From Bacteroidales bacterium (lineage in GTDB: Bacteria; Bacteroidota; Bacteroidia; Bacteroidales; WCHB1-69): a stretch of DNA of 42,783 bases. The DNA is taken from NCBI GenBank assembly GCA_017651425.1, contig JAGCCZ010000014.1, positions 1 through 42,783 of the forward strand, read 5' to 3'. The translations under genes were made by a program, and so were the position numbers. Positions 9,101 to 17,881 of the stretch are shown here, piece by piece. The notes under the pieces are model-generated. The model made no database searches. It was not told the origin of the DNA and worked only from the letters and a program-made list of their open reading frames with translations. Position 1 is the stretch's first letter, and the number at the start of each line of letters is the position of its first letter.

Positions 9101-12100
9101 ATGCGAACGGTGTCTTTTACTCCATAGAGCACAATACAGGATGTTCGGCGGATGCGAACCACAAACTTCACGCAACAGGCACCGTCTGCTCCCTTGCCGG
9201 CAATGTCGGGAAATGCGACACTATGTTCCACAGGGACACCGTTCCCTTCTATGTCCGCAAGGACGACATCCTCTTTTTCCGCATCCAGTCCAAGGGCGAC
9301 AGGTCTTTCGACAAGGCAGAATGGAACGTGCATATTGAAGCTGTGAACCATTCAGGACAGGGGAATGACATCTATGGCAGGAACAGCGCGGTGTTCAACT
9401 CCGACAGCGACTTTGTGCTGACGGGACGCAATCTCTACCAGGCTCTCCAGGACGGGCATCTGTGGATTTCGGGACTGCTGCAGTACAACGGTGCCGGACA
9501 GCCCGCCAGACTTGTCATCAAAAGAAGAAACATCATCGAATACCAGCGAGTCCTGAATCCCGGGGATTCTTTCCTTGTCGCCTCCGACTTTGCCGTTGAT
9601 TCCCTTGACACCATAACGGTGAGAATAGAGCGCATGAACAATGGCGGCAATCCGCAATGGCCGAACATTCACTTCATTCCACTGCTGAAATATTACCCTG
9701 CCAGCACCAATCTCATAAAGGACACCGTCTTCTATTATCCCCAGATCCAGATGGACATATTGCATCCGGCCGAGTCCCCCGAAAGGAAACTTTACCACAA
9801 GTATTTCGGAGCCCTTTACCGCGGGTGGGGCCAGTTTGCCTATAACAGAAAGGATATGAATTCCCAGACCGCCTGTATAGACATCTCCAGCCTTGAACTG
9901 CCCGGGTGGTACACGGCAGTATCGTTGAGCGACATAGACACCAGCGTGTTCTCCACCCCGATTGACACAGGGGATTTGGAGAACTCGCTGACTTCGGTCG
10001 TGAATGCCGTCAACAACCCCTTGTCATCGTATGGGAACTGGATCGAGATGACAGCATACAACGAGCAGGGGGTGTATCGCGGTTCGGGACTTAACACGGC
10101 TGTCTCAGCAACTTTCATTGACAATACGGAACCCCGGCTCAGCATTCCCGTGTCCGACTCCGTCCAGGGAAGCCTGTCATACGGGAACACGGGTGTTGAC
10201 CTGGAGAACATTCCCATTTACGACTATCCAGTGCCTGTCAGTGTCACGGGATATCCGGTGCAGACCATCCGGAAGCGTCACAGGAACAACAGCTCCGATT
10301 TCTCCATGGGCATGGATATGATGGTAGCCTCCGTGGGCACGTCCGAATCGGGAGGCGGGGCTTATATCCAAAGCGACTATATGGACTTGAACGGAGACCG
10401 CTATCCCGACCCCGTTTCCACCAACGGTGTGCAATATTCGATGCCGTGGGGCGGAATAGGCTCGCTTTCCCTTGTCGTCTTTCCCGACAAGCATCTGAGC
10501 GCAACAGTGTCAAATTCTGACGGCGAAACCAGCGGACGCTGTTACCCTACTTCCACCAAGCTCACATCCAACAACCCGAAATTCGCCAAAATGACATTGT
10601 CGGGCAGCGGCACTGTGAGCCAGAGCGATGTCAGCAGCCGGGATTACACGGACTACATGCTCTTTGATGTGAACGGCGACGGCCTGCCGGACATGGTGAA
10701 CACATCCAACAAGACGGTAATGTTGAACGTGGGTTATGGCTTCCTTAACGCCGAATCCTGGAATGTTGATTTCATCCGAAAAGGGAGCAGCAACAACCAT
10801 TCCGACAATGCCGGTCTGTCCGGAGGCTGGGCAAATATGGGGGAAACCGCATCGGGCAACTCCTACAGCCTTGCACAGTGCAGCATCAGCGGCGGCACAG
10901 GCAATGGCAATTCACACAACAGGACGACAAAACAGATGACGGATTTTAACGGTGACGGCCTGCCCGACAAGGTTGAGACTTTCCAGACCACGTCAAACAG
11001 TGGAATCAGTGTCAGATACAACCTCGGCAATGGGCAGTGGTCGGCCACGGACTATATAACTGGTGTTTCCATCAGCGAAAGCCAGTCTGTCAGCGAGGAT
11101 GTCAATATCGGTGTGACGGCAGGTTTCACCGCTTGCGCCATATTGAAAATCAACATCGGCGTGCAGACCTCCCCATACAACCGTTCTTTGTCAACCGACG
11201 TGGCCCAGCTCACTGACATCAACGGGGACGGCTATCCTGACTATATCACCTCCACAGATGAACGGAGTGTGACAATCCGTTACAACAGGGCGGGAAAGAC
11301 CAATTTGCTGCGAAAAGTGACAAACTTCACGGGCAGCACCATTGACCTGGACTACGAGTTGTCGGAGCCTTGCTACGAGAAGCCGCAGCGCAGCTGGAAT
11401 CTCAGTCGTGTTGAAACCAACAACAATGTGCCGAACTGTCCTGTGGGAGGCAACCGTACTCTCACAACATTCTCCTATGGCACCCCCCACTACGACCGTT
11501 ACGAACGGATGGAGTTCGGCTATGACACGGTGAGAACCATCGCCCACAACACCGACAGTCTGGACGCTCCGTACAGGCAGAACGTCATGGTTTATAACAA
11601 TGTGAACTTGGCCAAGCGCGGACGCAAGGTGATGGAAGCGGTTTTGGACAGCAACGGCACAAAATATGTGGTGAAGAATTACAGGGCTGTGCTCTATGAC
11701 TTTCTGGGCAATGTGGTGGATGACAGCACATGCAGCGTGGAGGGGACCTACGTGGGGCACGAGGCGGAAACCACCATTTACTACGAGGGGCAGGACAACG
11801 ATTCCATCGTGGTGGCGGTCGGCAAGGACTACGACAGGTACAGGAACATCACCCGCTACACCTACGAGGGCATACGCGGCAACGGGAGCGGCCAGCGGTT
11901 CACCGCACACATCTCATACAAACAGAACGCGGGGCACAACCTCGTCTCCCTGCCCGACATGGTGACCGTGTGCAACCACGACAGCACAGCCGTGTTCCAG
12001 CGGCGCACGGCGGAGTATGACGGCAACGGGCACCTGACCCGCCTTACAAGGCACAACGGCGGGCAGGATGCCGTATGGGACTTCCATTACGACCCCTACG

Positions 12101-15100
12101 GCAACATGGTGCGTGCACTGATGCCCCCAGACGACGTCGGACAGCGGACGGACTGCAGGTACACCTACGACCCGGAGGTGCACACCTATCCCGTGAAGGT
12201 GGAAAACCACTCGCTGGGCTTCTCCTCCACCGCGGAGTACGACCTCAAGTACGGCAAACCGGCAAAGACAACGGACATCAACGGTAATGTGATGCGGTAC
12301 GGGTACGACGGAATGGGGCGTATGGTGACCGTAACCGCTCCATACGAGCTGGACAGCCTGCGCCCATATACCATACGGATGGAGTATCATCCGCACAACT
12401 TCTCCACACCCGCCGTCTTCACCAACCAGGCTAACCCGTATTCGTACGCCGTGACGCGCCACTTCGACCCGCAGCACCCCGGCAATGACATCGTCACCAC
12501 CGTCATTTCCGACGGCTTGGGGAGAATGCTGCAGACCAAGAAGGACGCGGAGATCGGCGGGCAGGAGGTGAGCCTCGTGACAGGGAAAGTGGTTTACGAC
12601 TGTTTCGGCAGGACGGTGGCGCAGTACCATCCGTTCACGGAGGACACCCTCTACGCCCCGTTGTTCAATCCGCAGTACGATTCCGCCACAGCCACCGTGA
12701 CCGCCTACGACATCCTCGACCGCCCCGTGCTCTCGGTGCAGCCCTACGGACGCACAACCGCCACGGACTACGGCTTCGGCAGCAGCGGGACGCGGCGTCT
12801 CTTCCGCACCACCGTGACAGACCCGATGGGCAATGAAGTGACGGTGCTGAAGGACGGACTCGGGCTGCAGGTGCGGACAGTTGCGCCGATGAACACGGTG
12901 ACGCTGTTCGAATACGATCCTGTCGGGCAGCTTCTGGCCACCACCGACCCCGACGGCTTTTCCACCGAGTACGAATACGATATGCTGGGGCGGATGATTC
13001 AGCGCGTGCATCCCGACGCGGGGAGAGACCGTTACACATACGATGCTGCCGGAAATATGACGGCGCACGTGAACGGGAACGGCGACTCCGTGATATACTC
13101 CTACCACTACAGCCTGCCCACAAGGGTTTCCTATCCCCGCTATCCCGCCAACAACGTGAGATACTGGTACGGTGCCCCCGGAGCCCCCGACAATTGCGCG
13201 GGAAAGGTGGCGATGATGGAGGACGGATCCGGCTGGCAGACATTTTCTTACGGCAAGTTGGGCGAACTTACCGGAAATATCCGTATTTTTGCGCTCCCGA
13301 ACGAGAACCAGACCTACACTTTCAGGATGCAGTACCAGTACGATTCATACAACCGCATACAGACCATAACCTACCCCGACGGGGAGACGGTCTCCTACCG
13401 CTACGACCGGGGCGGGATGCTGGAGAGCGTGCGCGGCGACAAGGGCGGCGACCACCGCATATACGTGGAGAACATATCATACAACACCCACGGCCTGAAG
13501 GAGTCTGTGTTTTATGGCAACGGCACGCACACTGACTATGGCTACGACCTGCTGATGCGGCTCTCGCACCTGTACAGCGAGAACGGTCTTGGAGAGGCGA
13601 TGCAGGACATAGACTACGGGTATGACGACGCGGACAACATTACCGACATCCTCAACAGTGCGATGACACTTGCCAACGGCCTTGGCGGGAATTACTGGAG
13701 CAATTACGACTATGACAACCTCTATCGGCTGGGCCACGCCGAAGGGGACTGGGGCGGCGGGCAGCTCAACTACCATCTGGATATGCAGTACCACCCCAAC
13801 GGACGCATTGAACGCAAGGAGCTGTACGCGGAGGTGATGGACCACTCGGGGACCGTCACCGTCTCCAACTATTCGAACAGTTACCTATACAATGCAGGAC
13901 AGCCCAACACGCTGGGAAATGTTACAGACGATTTTACCGGTTGGGAGCAGAACTTCTCCTGGGACGCCGCGGGCAATATGACGGTCCACGACCTTTTCGA
14001 GGAAGGCTGCTCCAGGCAGATGTGCTGGGACGAGGAGAACCGTCTCGCGGGCTTCTCCGACTGCCACAATGCGGGATTCTACCAGTATGACGCCAACGGC
14101 GAGCGCACCTACAAGCTTACGGGTGGATACGCCGCGCAGAACATACAGGGACACTGGTGGTCATACAACCTGTTGGACAACCCCACCTTATACGCATCGC
14201 CCTACGTGGTAGCCACGACACAAGGCTACACCAAGCACTACTACGCCGAGAGCGAACGTATAGCAAGCAGGATTGGCGGCGGCGGATTGGCCGACATCGC
14301 CCAAACGGTAGTGAATATGGAGGATTTGTCGGGAGATGTCTGGGTTGGCGAACTGCCGCCGATATGGGGCGAGGTTGATATGAATGAATATTATGTGAAC
14401 AAGCAGGAAGACATTCGCAACCACCTTACGGATGTGATGATGTGTGCGGGTGAGGATCCCATAATGGATGAGGACCTTCTTTCCGAGCTCCGCGACTACT
14501 GGCGGTACGTGCAGGAAGACGAATCGGTCGCATCCGAGCCCGACTGCTACTGGTACCACCCCGACCATCTGGGCTCCTCCTCGTGGATAACCTATACGGA
14601 TGGGGAAGCCGTGCAGCACCTGCACTACCTGCCTTGGGGCGAGGAGTTTGTGAACCAACGTTCCAGCCATTTCGACGGAGTGCGTTACACCTTCTCCGCC
14701 AAAGAACGCGACACAGAAACCGGCTTATCTTACTTTGGCGCACGGTATTACAGCAGCGATCTGAGCATCTGGCTGAGCGTCGATCCGATGAGTGACAAAT
14801 ATCCGTCATTGAGCCCGTATGTGTATTGCGCGAATAACCCGGTGAAGCTGGTGGATCCGAACGGGGAGGAGATAGGGGACTATTTTGACCAATATGGCAC
14901 ATTTTTAGGCTCTGACTGCAGAGATGATGGCAAAATACATATCATTGATCGTAATCTTTGGAATCAAATTGGGAACAATATGTCATGGATGGGTAATGAT
15001 GGGGTTCGAGTGATTTCACATGATCTTGCCTCTGATGAACACGGTGGTTTTTTTTCAACAAAACCGTCTGAAACACATTTGTCAGATGAAGCTGTCGTAA

Positions 15101-15465
15101 ACATTTTCGAACATTATAATCAATCCGCATATTCTTGTGTCGCCATGAGAAGAGGCTCATCAAATAAATTAGATAACGGAGAATTAAGCGGATTAACTAC
15201 AGATCACCCAACAAAAAGGATAATGGTAAGAATAGATGGGAACATTAAATCAAAAGTGATAGATAATTATAATGAAATAATCAATTTGCTTCAGCATGAA
15301 GAACAACATGTTGAGGATAGAATACACAAAATATATGGGACTGATAAACAAAGCGAAGAGCGTGCTATTCTTAGACAAATTCAACATCCGACATTTGCGA
15401 AAACAAGGGAGTCATTTCAAAATGCAGTGTATGAATATGCGCGTACATTAGATATAAGTTTCTAA
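6148..15465 (+). CDS. Full-length SpvB/FG-GAP/Rhs polymorphic toxin with HEEQH tip
   Basis: 3105 residues. An N-terminal hydrophobic segment (residues 4-22) acts as signal or anchor. An SpvB-type domain begins at about 280 (LSYPIEIPAGRQGMQP, GWLGVGWDISIPSI). Six FG-GAP/VCBS calcium-binding-like repeats of DxNGDGxxD type lie near 702, 786, 1412, 1507, 1598 and 1689. YD/Rhs repeats run from about 1970 to 2800 and should build the toxin-enclosing shell. The Rhs-associated core occupies about 2802-2908 (DHLGSSSWITY ... VDPNGEE). Residues 2909-3105 are the variable tip with HEEQH at 3050-3054, a zinc metallopeptidase signature. DNA changes from GC-rich to AT-rich exactly after the core, the usual sign of tip exchange. 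The candidate immunity gene starts 4 nt after the stop. Family knowledge predicts a contact- or surface-delivered antibacterial toxin; target and exact reaction are unknown. Confidence 0.92.
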   Translation: MKNSSLIILSVLVVLLAVLSTLDTEQGQECSRSHRTYSYHPASNAWGGNGDETLSVFRKDETDCTVAPLTEANITVECLPALTEAGSPLGAPPTILEASAMTELTPVQLPPLDAGMVNVTGGFDGSGQTAGYRVNPRPGEFAIAVPYDPSLLPQGFTEDDIQTYVYDRQHHRWAAIQRDSVNEAELLVCSRFRPWEKGLPHTRNDMVSPQEALSQVQNMMSFAPQGEGGGDSPLDFINAVLKTPEMPETSAYTPTSIKELKAADPLEGLTLMQPPTANNSGTANLSYPIEIPAGRQGMQPNLALTYSSGGGNGWLGVGWDISIPSITVETRWGVPRYDQQKESEVYVYEGEQLVTYDNTAGRFREMPHRTNQWTDRIVLDQDGYEQFYPRKNEAFDSIVRHGNGPDNYWWTVTHRNGVTDYYGKYASDAGVNNNCVLRKTDNVARNDRGAIAHWALAESVDPDGNSVRYYYDIAYSRGVNNGSWGKQIYVDSISYTCLNSTNPTLEEPGKYSVIFQRKGSNRTDIVTSLNRGVKEVTAEVLCHLDVSFRDTLLRQYFFVTKNDRSTQYKTVLTDIVRVDSPLVDITCGNVLDSTGEIWGMSYGDGEYTTYAARYHLDYYEYPVTDSLFTSATTVNNLPYDTICLKGVKSTFRSTALGATKTKSWSLGGTGAAGLGPDVCTTIATLGANSAYSNSQSEGLMTLVDLDGDGLADKVFKKNGRLFFRKQLFRPDEPFAFDATAHPIEGGELDFLKESGNNVTLGLQASCAANLSGGFPFGWSTTTNYMTDINGDGLVDIVTDRGAYFGKHIQGQAPSFSSINAIQTTVPGQSDTSYGYISSSSLGTGNCGGMILDGAVDPDIACTPACRETTVPRSDTIPSWILQEGCTAQIVGYKSGGFVPRPPLVTDSLIAYQPKSRPSPGDAGPVATDSMIVRIVCPDPVCSPEPLSPDFDAVRVWVAPYDDSVKVFSSIRLSPELYGLQYQSRYANGVFYSIEHNTGCSADANHKLHATGTVCSLAGNVGKCDTMFHRDTVPFYVRKDDILFFRIQSKGDRSFDKAEWNVHIEAVNHSGQGNDIYGRNSAVFNSDSDFVLTGRNLYQALQDGHLWISGLLQYNGAGQPARLVIKRRNIIEYQRVLNPGDSFLVASDFAVDSLDTITVRIERMNNGGNPQWPNIHFIPLLKYYPASTNLIKDTVFYYPQIQMDILHPAESPERKLYHKYFGALYRGWGQFAYNRKDMNSQTACIDISSLELPGWYTAVSLSDIDTSVFSTPIDTGDLENSLTSVVNAVNNPLSSYGNWIEMTAYNEQGVYRGSGLNTAVSATFIDNTEPRLSIPVSDSVQGSLSYGNTGVDLENIPIYDYPVPVSVTGYPVQTIRKRHRNNSSDFSMGMDMMVASVGTSESGGGAYIQSDYMDLNGDRYPDPVSTNGVQYSMPWGGIGSLSLVVFPDKHLSATVSNSDGETSGRCYPTSTKLTSNNPKFAKMTLSGSGTVSQSDVSSRDYTDYMLFDVNGDGLPDMVNTSNKTVMLNVGYGFLNAESWNVDFIRKGSSNNHSDNAGLSGGWANMGETASGNSYSLAQCSISGGTGNGNSHNRTTKQMTDFNGDGLPDKVETFQTTSNSGISVRYNLGNGQWSATDYITGVSISESQSVSEDVNIGVTAGFTACAILKINIGVQTSPYNRSLSTDVAQLTDINGDGYPDYITSTDERSVTIRYNRAGKTNLLRKVTNFTGSTIDLDYELSEPCYEKPQRSWNLSRVETNNNVPNCPVGGNRTLTTFSYGTPHYDRYERMEFGYDTVRTIAHNTDSLDAPYRQNVMVYNNVNLAKRGRKVMEAVLDSNGTKYVVKNYRAVLYDFLGNVVDDSTCSVEGTYVGHEAETTIYYEGQDNDSIVVAVGKDYDRYRNITRYTYEGIRGNGSGQRFTAHISYKQNAGHNLVSLPDMVTVCNHDSTAVFQRRTAEYDGNGHLTRLTRHNGGQDAVWDFHYDPYGNMVRALMPPDDVGQRTDCRYTYDPEVHTYPVKVENHSLGFSSTAEYDLKYGKPAKTTDINGNVMRYGYDGMGRMVTVTAPYELDSLRPYTIRMEYHPHNFSTPAVFTNQANPYSYAVTRHFDPQHPGNDIVTTVISDGLGRMLQTKKDAEIGGQEVSLVTGKVVYDCFGRTVAQYHPFTEDTLYAPLFNPQYDSATATVTAYDILDRPVLSVQPYGRTTATDYGFGSSGTRRLFRTTVTDPMGNEVTVLKDGLGLQVRTVAPMNTVTLFEYDPVGQLLATTDPDGFSTEYEYDMLGRMIQRVHPDAGRDRYTYDAAGNMTAHVNGNGDSVIYSYHYSLPTRVSYPRYPANNVRYWYGAPGAPDNCAGKVAMMEDGSGWQTFSYGKLGELTGNIRIFALPNENQTYTFRMQYQYDSYNRIQTITYPDGETVSYRYDRGGMLESVRGDKGGDHRIYVENISYNTHGLKESVFYGNGTHTDYGYDLLMRLSHLYSENGLGEAMQDIDYGYDDADNITDILNSAMTLANGLGGNYWSNYDYDNLYRLGHAEGDWGGGQLNYHLDMQYHPNGRIERKELYAEVMDHSGTVTVSNYSNSYLYNAGQPNTLGNVTDDFTGWEQNFSWDAAGNMTVHDLFEEGCSRQMCWDEENRLAGFSDCHNAGFYQYDANGERTYKLTGGYAAQNIQGHWWSYNLLDNPTLYASPYVVATTQGYTKHYYAESERIASRIGGGGLADIAQTVVNMEDLSGDVWVGELPPIWGEVDMNEYYVNKQEDIRNHLTDVMMCAGEDPIMDEDLLSELRDYWRYVQEDESVASEPDCYWYHPDHLGSSSWITYTDGEAVQHLHYLPWGEEFVNQRSSHFDGVRYTFSAKERDTETGLSYFGARYYSSDLSIWLSVDPMSDKYPSLSPYVYCANNPVKLVDPNGEEIGDYFDQYGTFLGSDCRDDGKIHIIDRNLWNQIGNNMSWMGNDGVRVISHDLASDEHGGFFSTKPSETHLSDEAVVNIFEHYNQSAYSCVAMRRGSSNKLDNGELSGLTTDHPTKRIMVRIDGNIKSKVIDNYNEIINLLQHEEQHVEDRIHKIYGTDKQSEERAILRQIQHPTFAKTRESFQNAVYEYARTLDISF
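14686..14871 (+). repeat. Rhs core segment shared with all orphan cassettes (master copy)
   Basis: 186 nt encoding the last 62 core residues, YTFSAKERD to DPNGEE. Copies are at 16380-16565 (about 11 mismatches by eye), 18155-18337 and, on the minus strand, 1621-1806. A 39-nt relic is at 19869-19907. Identity extends to many synonymous positions, as expected if the segment is kept alike by recombination, and ends where the unrelated tips begin. Confidence 0.85.
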
Positions 15466-15469
15466 AACA

Positions 15470-16066
15470 ATGATTAAAAAAAATATCAAATTATTCTTAC
15501 TGTTCGTTTTTTGTATTGCAACTTCAGATGCGCAAATTAGCGTATTTGTCGATAGTATAAAAATATACAGTGCTAACATTAAGATAAAAAAAGGCGTTGA
15601 CAAACACTTTCGCACCGACTTGTCAGATGGACCAACTGCGACATTTCACATTTCTATCTGTAATGAAAGCAACCAATTGGTTAGTCTAAATTATGATTCT
15701 ATTTCATTCGGGTATATGTTTTATTATAACAGCAATATTCATATTAGAAAATTGTTTCAATTTGTTCGTTCTTTTGACGAAATTATACTTCAACCAATGG
15801 ATACTTTTACAATATCATTCTATCCAACATACCTGTTGACAATAGATGCGCGCAAAGAGAACGACTACAATTATAGTCGTTATATTGCAAACATTCTTCC
15901 GTCTGTGAAATGTTTTATTATCATAAACAATCGGCTGATATCTTCTGACAGTTGCGGCAGTGTCAAATTTATTTATGGATATGAAGACGAATCACTTAAA
16001 GAACGACCTCCTAAACGATCAAAAAAGCACCTGTATTCACAAACGAAGTCGGTTTCGCCTCATTAA
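15470..16066 (+). CDS. Exported candidate immunity protein of the main Rhs tip
   Basis: 198 residues, starting 4 nt after the Rhs stop. A signal peptide (KKNIKLFLLFVFCIATSDAQ) without lipobox points to the periplasm. The mature protein is AT-rich in DNA and mostly beta in character. Its C-terminal half (YPTYLLTIDARKE, NYSRYIANIL) aligns loosely with the immunity candidate at 17175-17771 (FPDHLLPYDRKE, NYSTLKNIL), which has the same length and follows a homologous toxin tip. The two are therefore probably paralogous immunity proteins. The last codons overlap nothing, but the next cassette starts 7 nt downstream at 16074. Confidence 0.7.
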   Translation: MIKKNIKLFLLFVFCIATSDAQISVFVDSIKIYSANIKIKKGVDKHFRTDLSDGPTATFHISICNESNQLVSLNYDSISFGYMFYYNSNIHIRKLFQFVRSFDEIILQPMDTFTISFYPTYLLTIDARKENDYNYSRYIANILPSVKCFIIINNRLISSDSCGSVKFIYGYEDESLKERPPKRSKKHLYSQTKSVSPH

Positions 16067-16073
16067 AAAGAAC

Positions 16074-17771
16074 ATGTTCGCCACCCGAACATATAACCCT
16101 ATCCGTCACACCCGATCGACTCACGTTCGGAAAGCGTTCGATTTCACGCCCCCGCACACCTACGGCGTGCGTGTGGGTTTGTGTGCCGCCTTTGCTACCG
16201 AGCCCTGCAGACCTACGGCCTGCATTCCTGCCGCCCCATTCCGCCACACCCCCTGTCGTTTCCGGTCACGACAGACCACAGCCGTGTGGCGGAACCGCCA
16301 CACGGCTTATCGTTTCCGGCCACGACAGACAGCAACCGTGTGGCGGAACCTCCCCCAACACCCGCGCAGCGGCGAAACTTACACCTTCTCCGCCAAAGAA
16401 AAGGACTCCGAAACCGGCTTATCCTACTTTGGCGCACGGTATTACAGCAGCGATCTGAGCATCTGGCTGAGCGTGGACCCGATGAGTGACAAATATCCGT
16501 CATTGAGCCCGTATGTGTATTGCGCGAATAACCCGGTGAAGCTGGTGGACCCGAATGGGGAAGAGGTTGGGGATTTTTTTGACGAAAATGGAATTTTCTT
16601 GGGGTCTGATGGTAAGGATGATGGTAAAATATATATAATAAGTCAGGATATTTGGGACAGATACGTAGAATGTGATGAAAACGACAATTTGACAGGGGTT
16701 CTGGCAGATCCAGAATATAGAGACCTTTATACGAAAAAACCATCGCAAGCTTATTTGTCTAATGAGGCTGTATTCTCAATATTATCTTTTTATAATTCAA
16801 CTGGATTTGAACTAACAAGAAATGACAATCTCGGCTCAGGGGTGCTTTTGAGAACAAGAGTAGAAGGGCATACAGGAATGAACGACTACACTGTGTTAGA
16901 ACTTGCAAATCCAAAAGAATGGATAACGATAAGTCAAAATCACCCAGATACTTATTTGGATAATTATTTTGACATTAAAAGTGCGTATGATAATGAAAGA
17001 GGACATATTAAACAATTTCTTTCAATCGGGGGAGATGCGTATAGCGCTCAAACAGACTCACAACGAGAAAACTATGCGTTGGACCATCAACAAAGTCAAC
17101 CAATGTATAAAAAAACTTCAAATTATTTCAAAGACCAAACAGAAAATTACAAATTACAAAATAGACAAACAACAATGAAAAGAGTATTAATATATTTAGG
17201 ACTATTAGTTTTATGTATGTCTTTAAGGGCACAAAATTCATTTTTTGTAAAAGATGCATATTGCATAGACATGGAATTAGGCCGAGTAAAAGAAGACACG
17301 AATATGTTTTATATGGATGATTGCTTTCCGAATGTTTGTCACCGTTACTTCTACTTTACAGTGGTTATTGACTTAAGTTATTCAAATGATAACGCGGGTA
17401 ATGGTTATAGCAGTTCTATAGATCTGAATCAGGAAAAGGAAAAGTATGTGGCAGATTCTGTTTTTTTCATCTGTTTTGCAAATCAACCAGACACTCTTTT
17501 TTTAAATCTATGCTATTTTTCTCAAGATGAATCCCTGTTGACAGTAGAATTATATTCTTTATTCCCTGATCACCTGTTACCTTATGATAGAAAAGAACTG
17601 ATTAAGGATGTAATGAAGAATTACAGTACTTTGAAAAATATATTGAATAATAGTTTGGCTCTCATTTATCATTCACCTGTCACAAAAGAATTTTATACAT
17701 TATTGACCCCTGGCATAAAAATACCAGTTTATGAGGATGAAAAAAATATGTTTAATTCATACTGCAAATAA
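16074..17771 (+). CDS. Orphan Rhs core with HExxH-derived tip, read through into its immunity gene
   Basis: 565 residues from the ATG at 16074. An earlier in-frame ATG at 15960 lies inside the preceding gene, and MFATRTYNP resembles MPTTRTYSP at the start of the 17882 cassette, so 16074 is chosen. Residues 27-90 come from dispersed repeats. Residues 103-164 are the Rhs core. The tip (165 to about 367) is homologous to the tip of the 3105-residue protein (GDFFDENGIFLGSDGKDDGK, KKPSQAYLSNEAV), but HEEQH is here NERGH at 307-311, so the first zinc His is gone. The frame then continues without a stop into a signal-peptide protein beginning at Met 17175. Stops in both other frames lie close by (TAG at 17162, TGA at 17176 overlapping the ATG), so a one-base indel probably removed the original tip stop. 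Confidence 0.65.
   Translation: MFATRTYNPIRHTRSTHVRKAFDFTPPHTYGVRVGLCAAFATEPCRPTACIPAAPFRHTPCRFRSRQTTAVWRNRHTAYRFRPRQTATVWRNLPQHPRSGETYTFSAKEKDSETGLSYFGARYYSSDLSIWLSVDPMSDKYPSLSPYVYCANNPVKLVDPNGEEVGDFFDENGIFLGSDGKDDGKIYIISQDIWDRYVECDENDNLTGVLADPEYRDLYTKKPSQAYLSNEAVFSILSFYNSTGFELTRNDNLGSGVLLRTRVEGHTGMNDYTVLELANPKEWITISQNHPDTYLDNYFDIKSAYDNERGHIKQFLSIGGDAYSAQTDSQRENYALDHQQSQPMYKKTSNYFKDQTENYKLQNRQTTMKRVLIYLGLLVLCMSLRAQNSFFVKDAYCIDMELGRVKEDTNMFYMDDCFPNVCHRYFYFTVVIDLSYSNDNAGNGYSSSIDLNQEKEKYVADSVFFICFANQPDTLFLNLCYFSQDESLLTVELYSLFPDHLLPYDRKELIKDVMKNYSTLKNILNNSLALIYHSPVTKEFYTLLTPGIKIPVYEDEKNMFNSYCK
16151..16240 (+). repeat. Dispersed cassette-leader repeat, copy in tip-2 leader
   Basis: About 90 nt beginning CCCGCACACCTACGGCGTGC, nearly identical to 17980-18069 and similar to the reverse complement of 121-194. 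It is read in frame as HTYGVRVGLCAAFATEPC and PTACIPAAPFRH. Three long open copies in one frame are surprising for intergenic repeat DNA. Confidence 0.85.
16241..16346 (+). repeat. Two tandem 52-bp palindromic units in tip-2 leader
   Basis: Each unit begins CCGCCACAC and ends GTGTGGCGG (9-bp inverted ends): 16241-16292 and 16295-16346. The period is 54 nt, so an added unit keeps the frame (18 residues). The 17882 cassette has a single unit at 18070-18121. At the unit junction a perfect 12-bp palindrome, GCCGTGTGGCGG-AA-CCGCCACACGGC, lies at 16281-16306. Confidence 0.8.
17175..17771 (+). CDS. Exported candidate immunity protein of the second tip
   Basis: 198 residues if translated from the internal ATG at 17175. 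MKRVLIYLGLLVLCMSLRAQ is a clear signal peptide, which would make no sense in the middle of the fused frame, so I treat it as a separate gene in the same frame as the tip. The mature part has scattered Cys residues and a C-terminal half similar to the 15470-16066 protein (same length, NYS...NIL and DRKE blocks). An ATGA overlap with a stop in another frame suggests that it was once translationally coupled to the tip. Role inferred from order and paralogy. Confidence 0.6.
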   Translation: MKRVLIYLGLLVLCMSLRAQNSFFVKDAYCIDMELGRVKEDTNMFYMDDCFPNVCHRYFYFTVVIDLSYSNDNAGNGYSSSIDLNQEKEKYVADSVFFICFANQPDTLFLNLCYFSQDESLLTVELYSLFPDHLLPYDRKELIKDVMKNYSTLKNILNNSLALIYHSPVTKEFYTLLTPGIKIPVYEDEKNMFNSYCK

Positions 17772-17856
17772 TATGCATTGATGGATCTATATTTACACAC
17801 GCAGTATCAGTATGACGGCCCCCAAATTTCGTACAGCAAGTTAACCCAAATTATCG

Positions 17857-17864
17857 TATCTTCG
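17857..17864 (+). promoter_or_regulatory. Possible -7 box (TATCTTCG) before the M91-like cassette
   Basis: TATCTTCG differs by one base from TAnnTTTG and is 17 nt before the ATG at 17882. The same geometry (box 17-20 nt before ATG) is seen at 1883-1890 and 19599-19606. Short intergenic stretch 17772-17881 holds nothing else I can name. Confidence 0.35.
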
Positions 17865-17881
17865 CCACCTCCAAAAATCCT

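Noticed and set aside
16969..17178. 69-codon frame inside the second tip
   Set aside because: No domain; it overlaps the tip whose frame matches the main tip. It is useful only because its stop overlaps the ATG at 17175.
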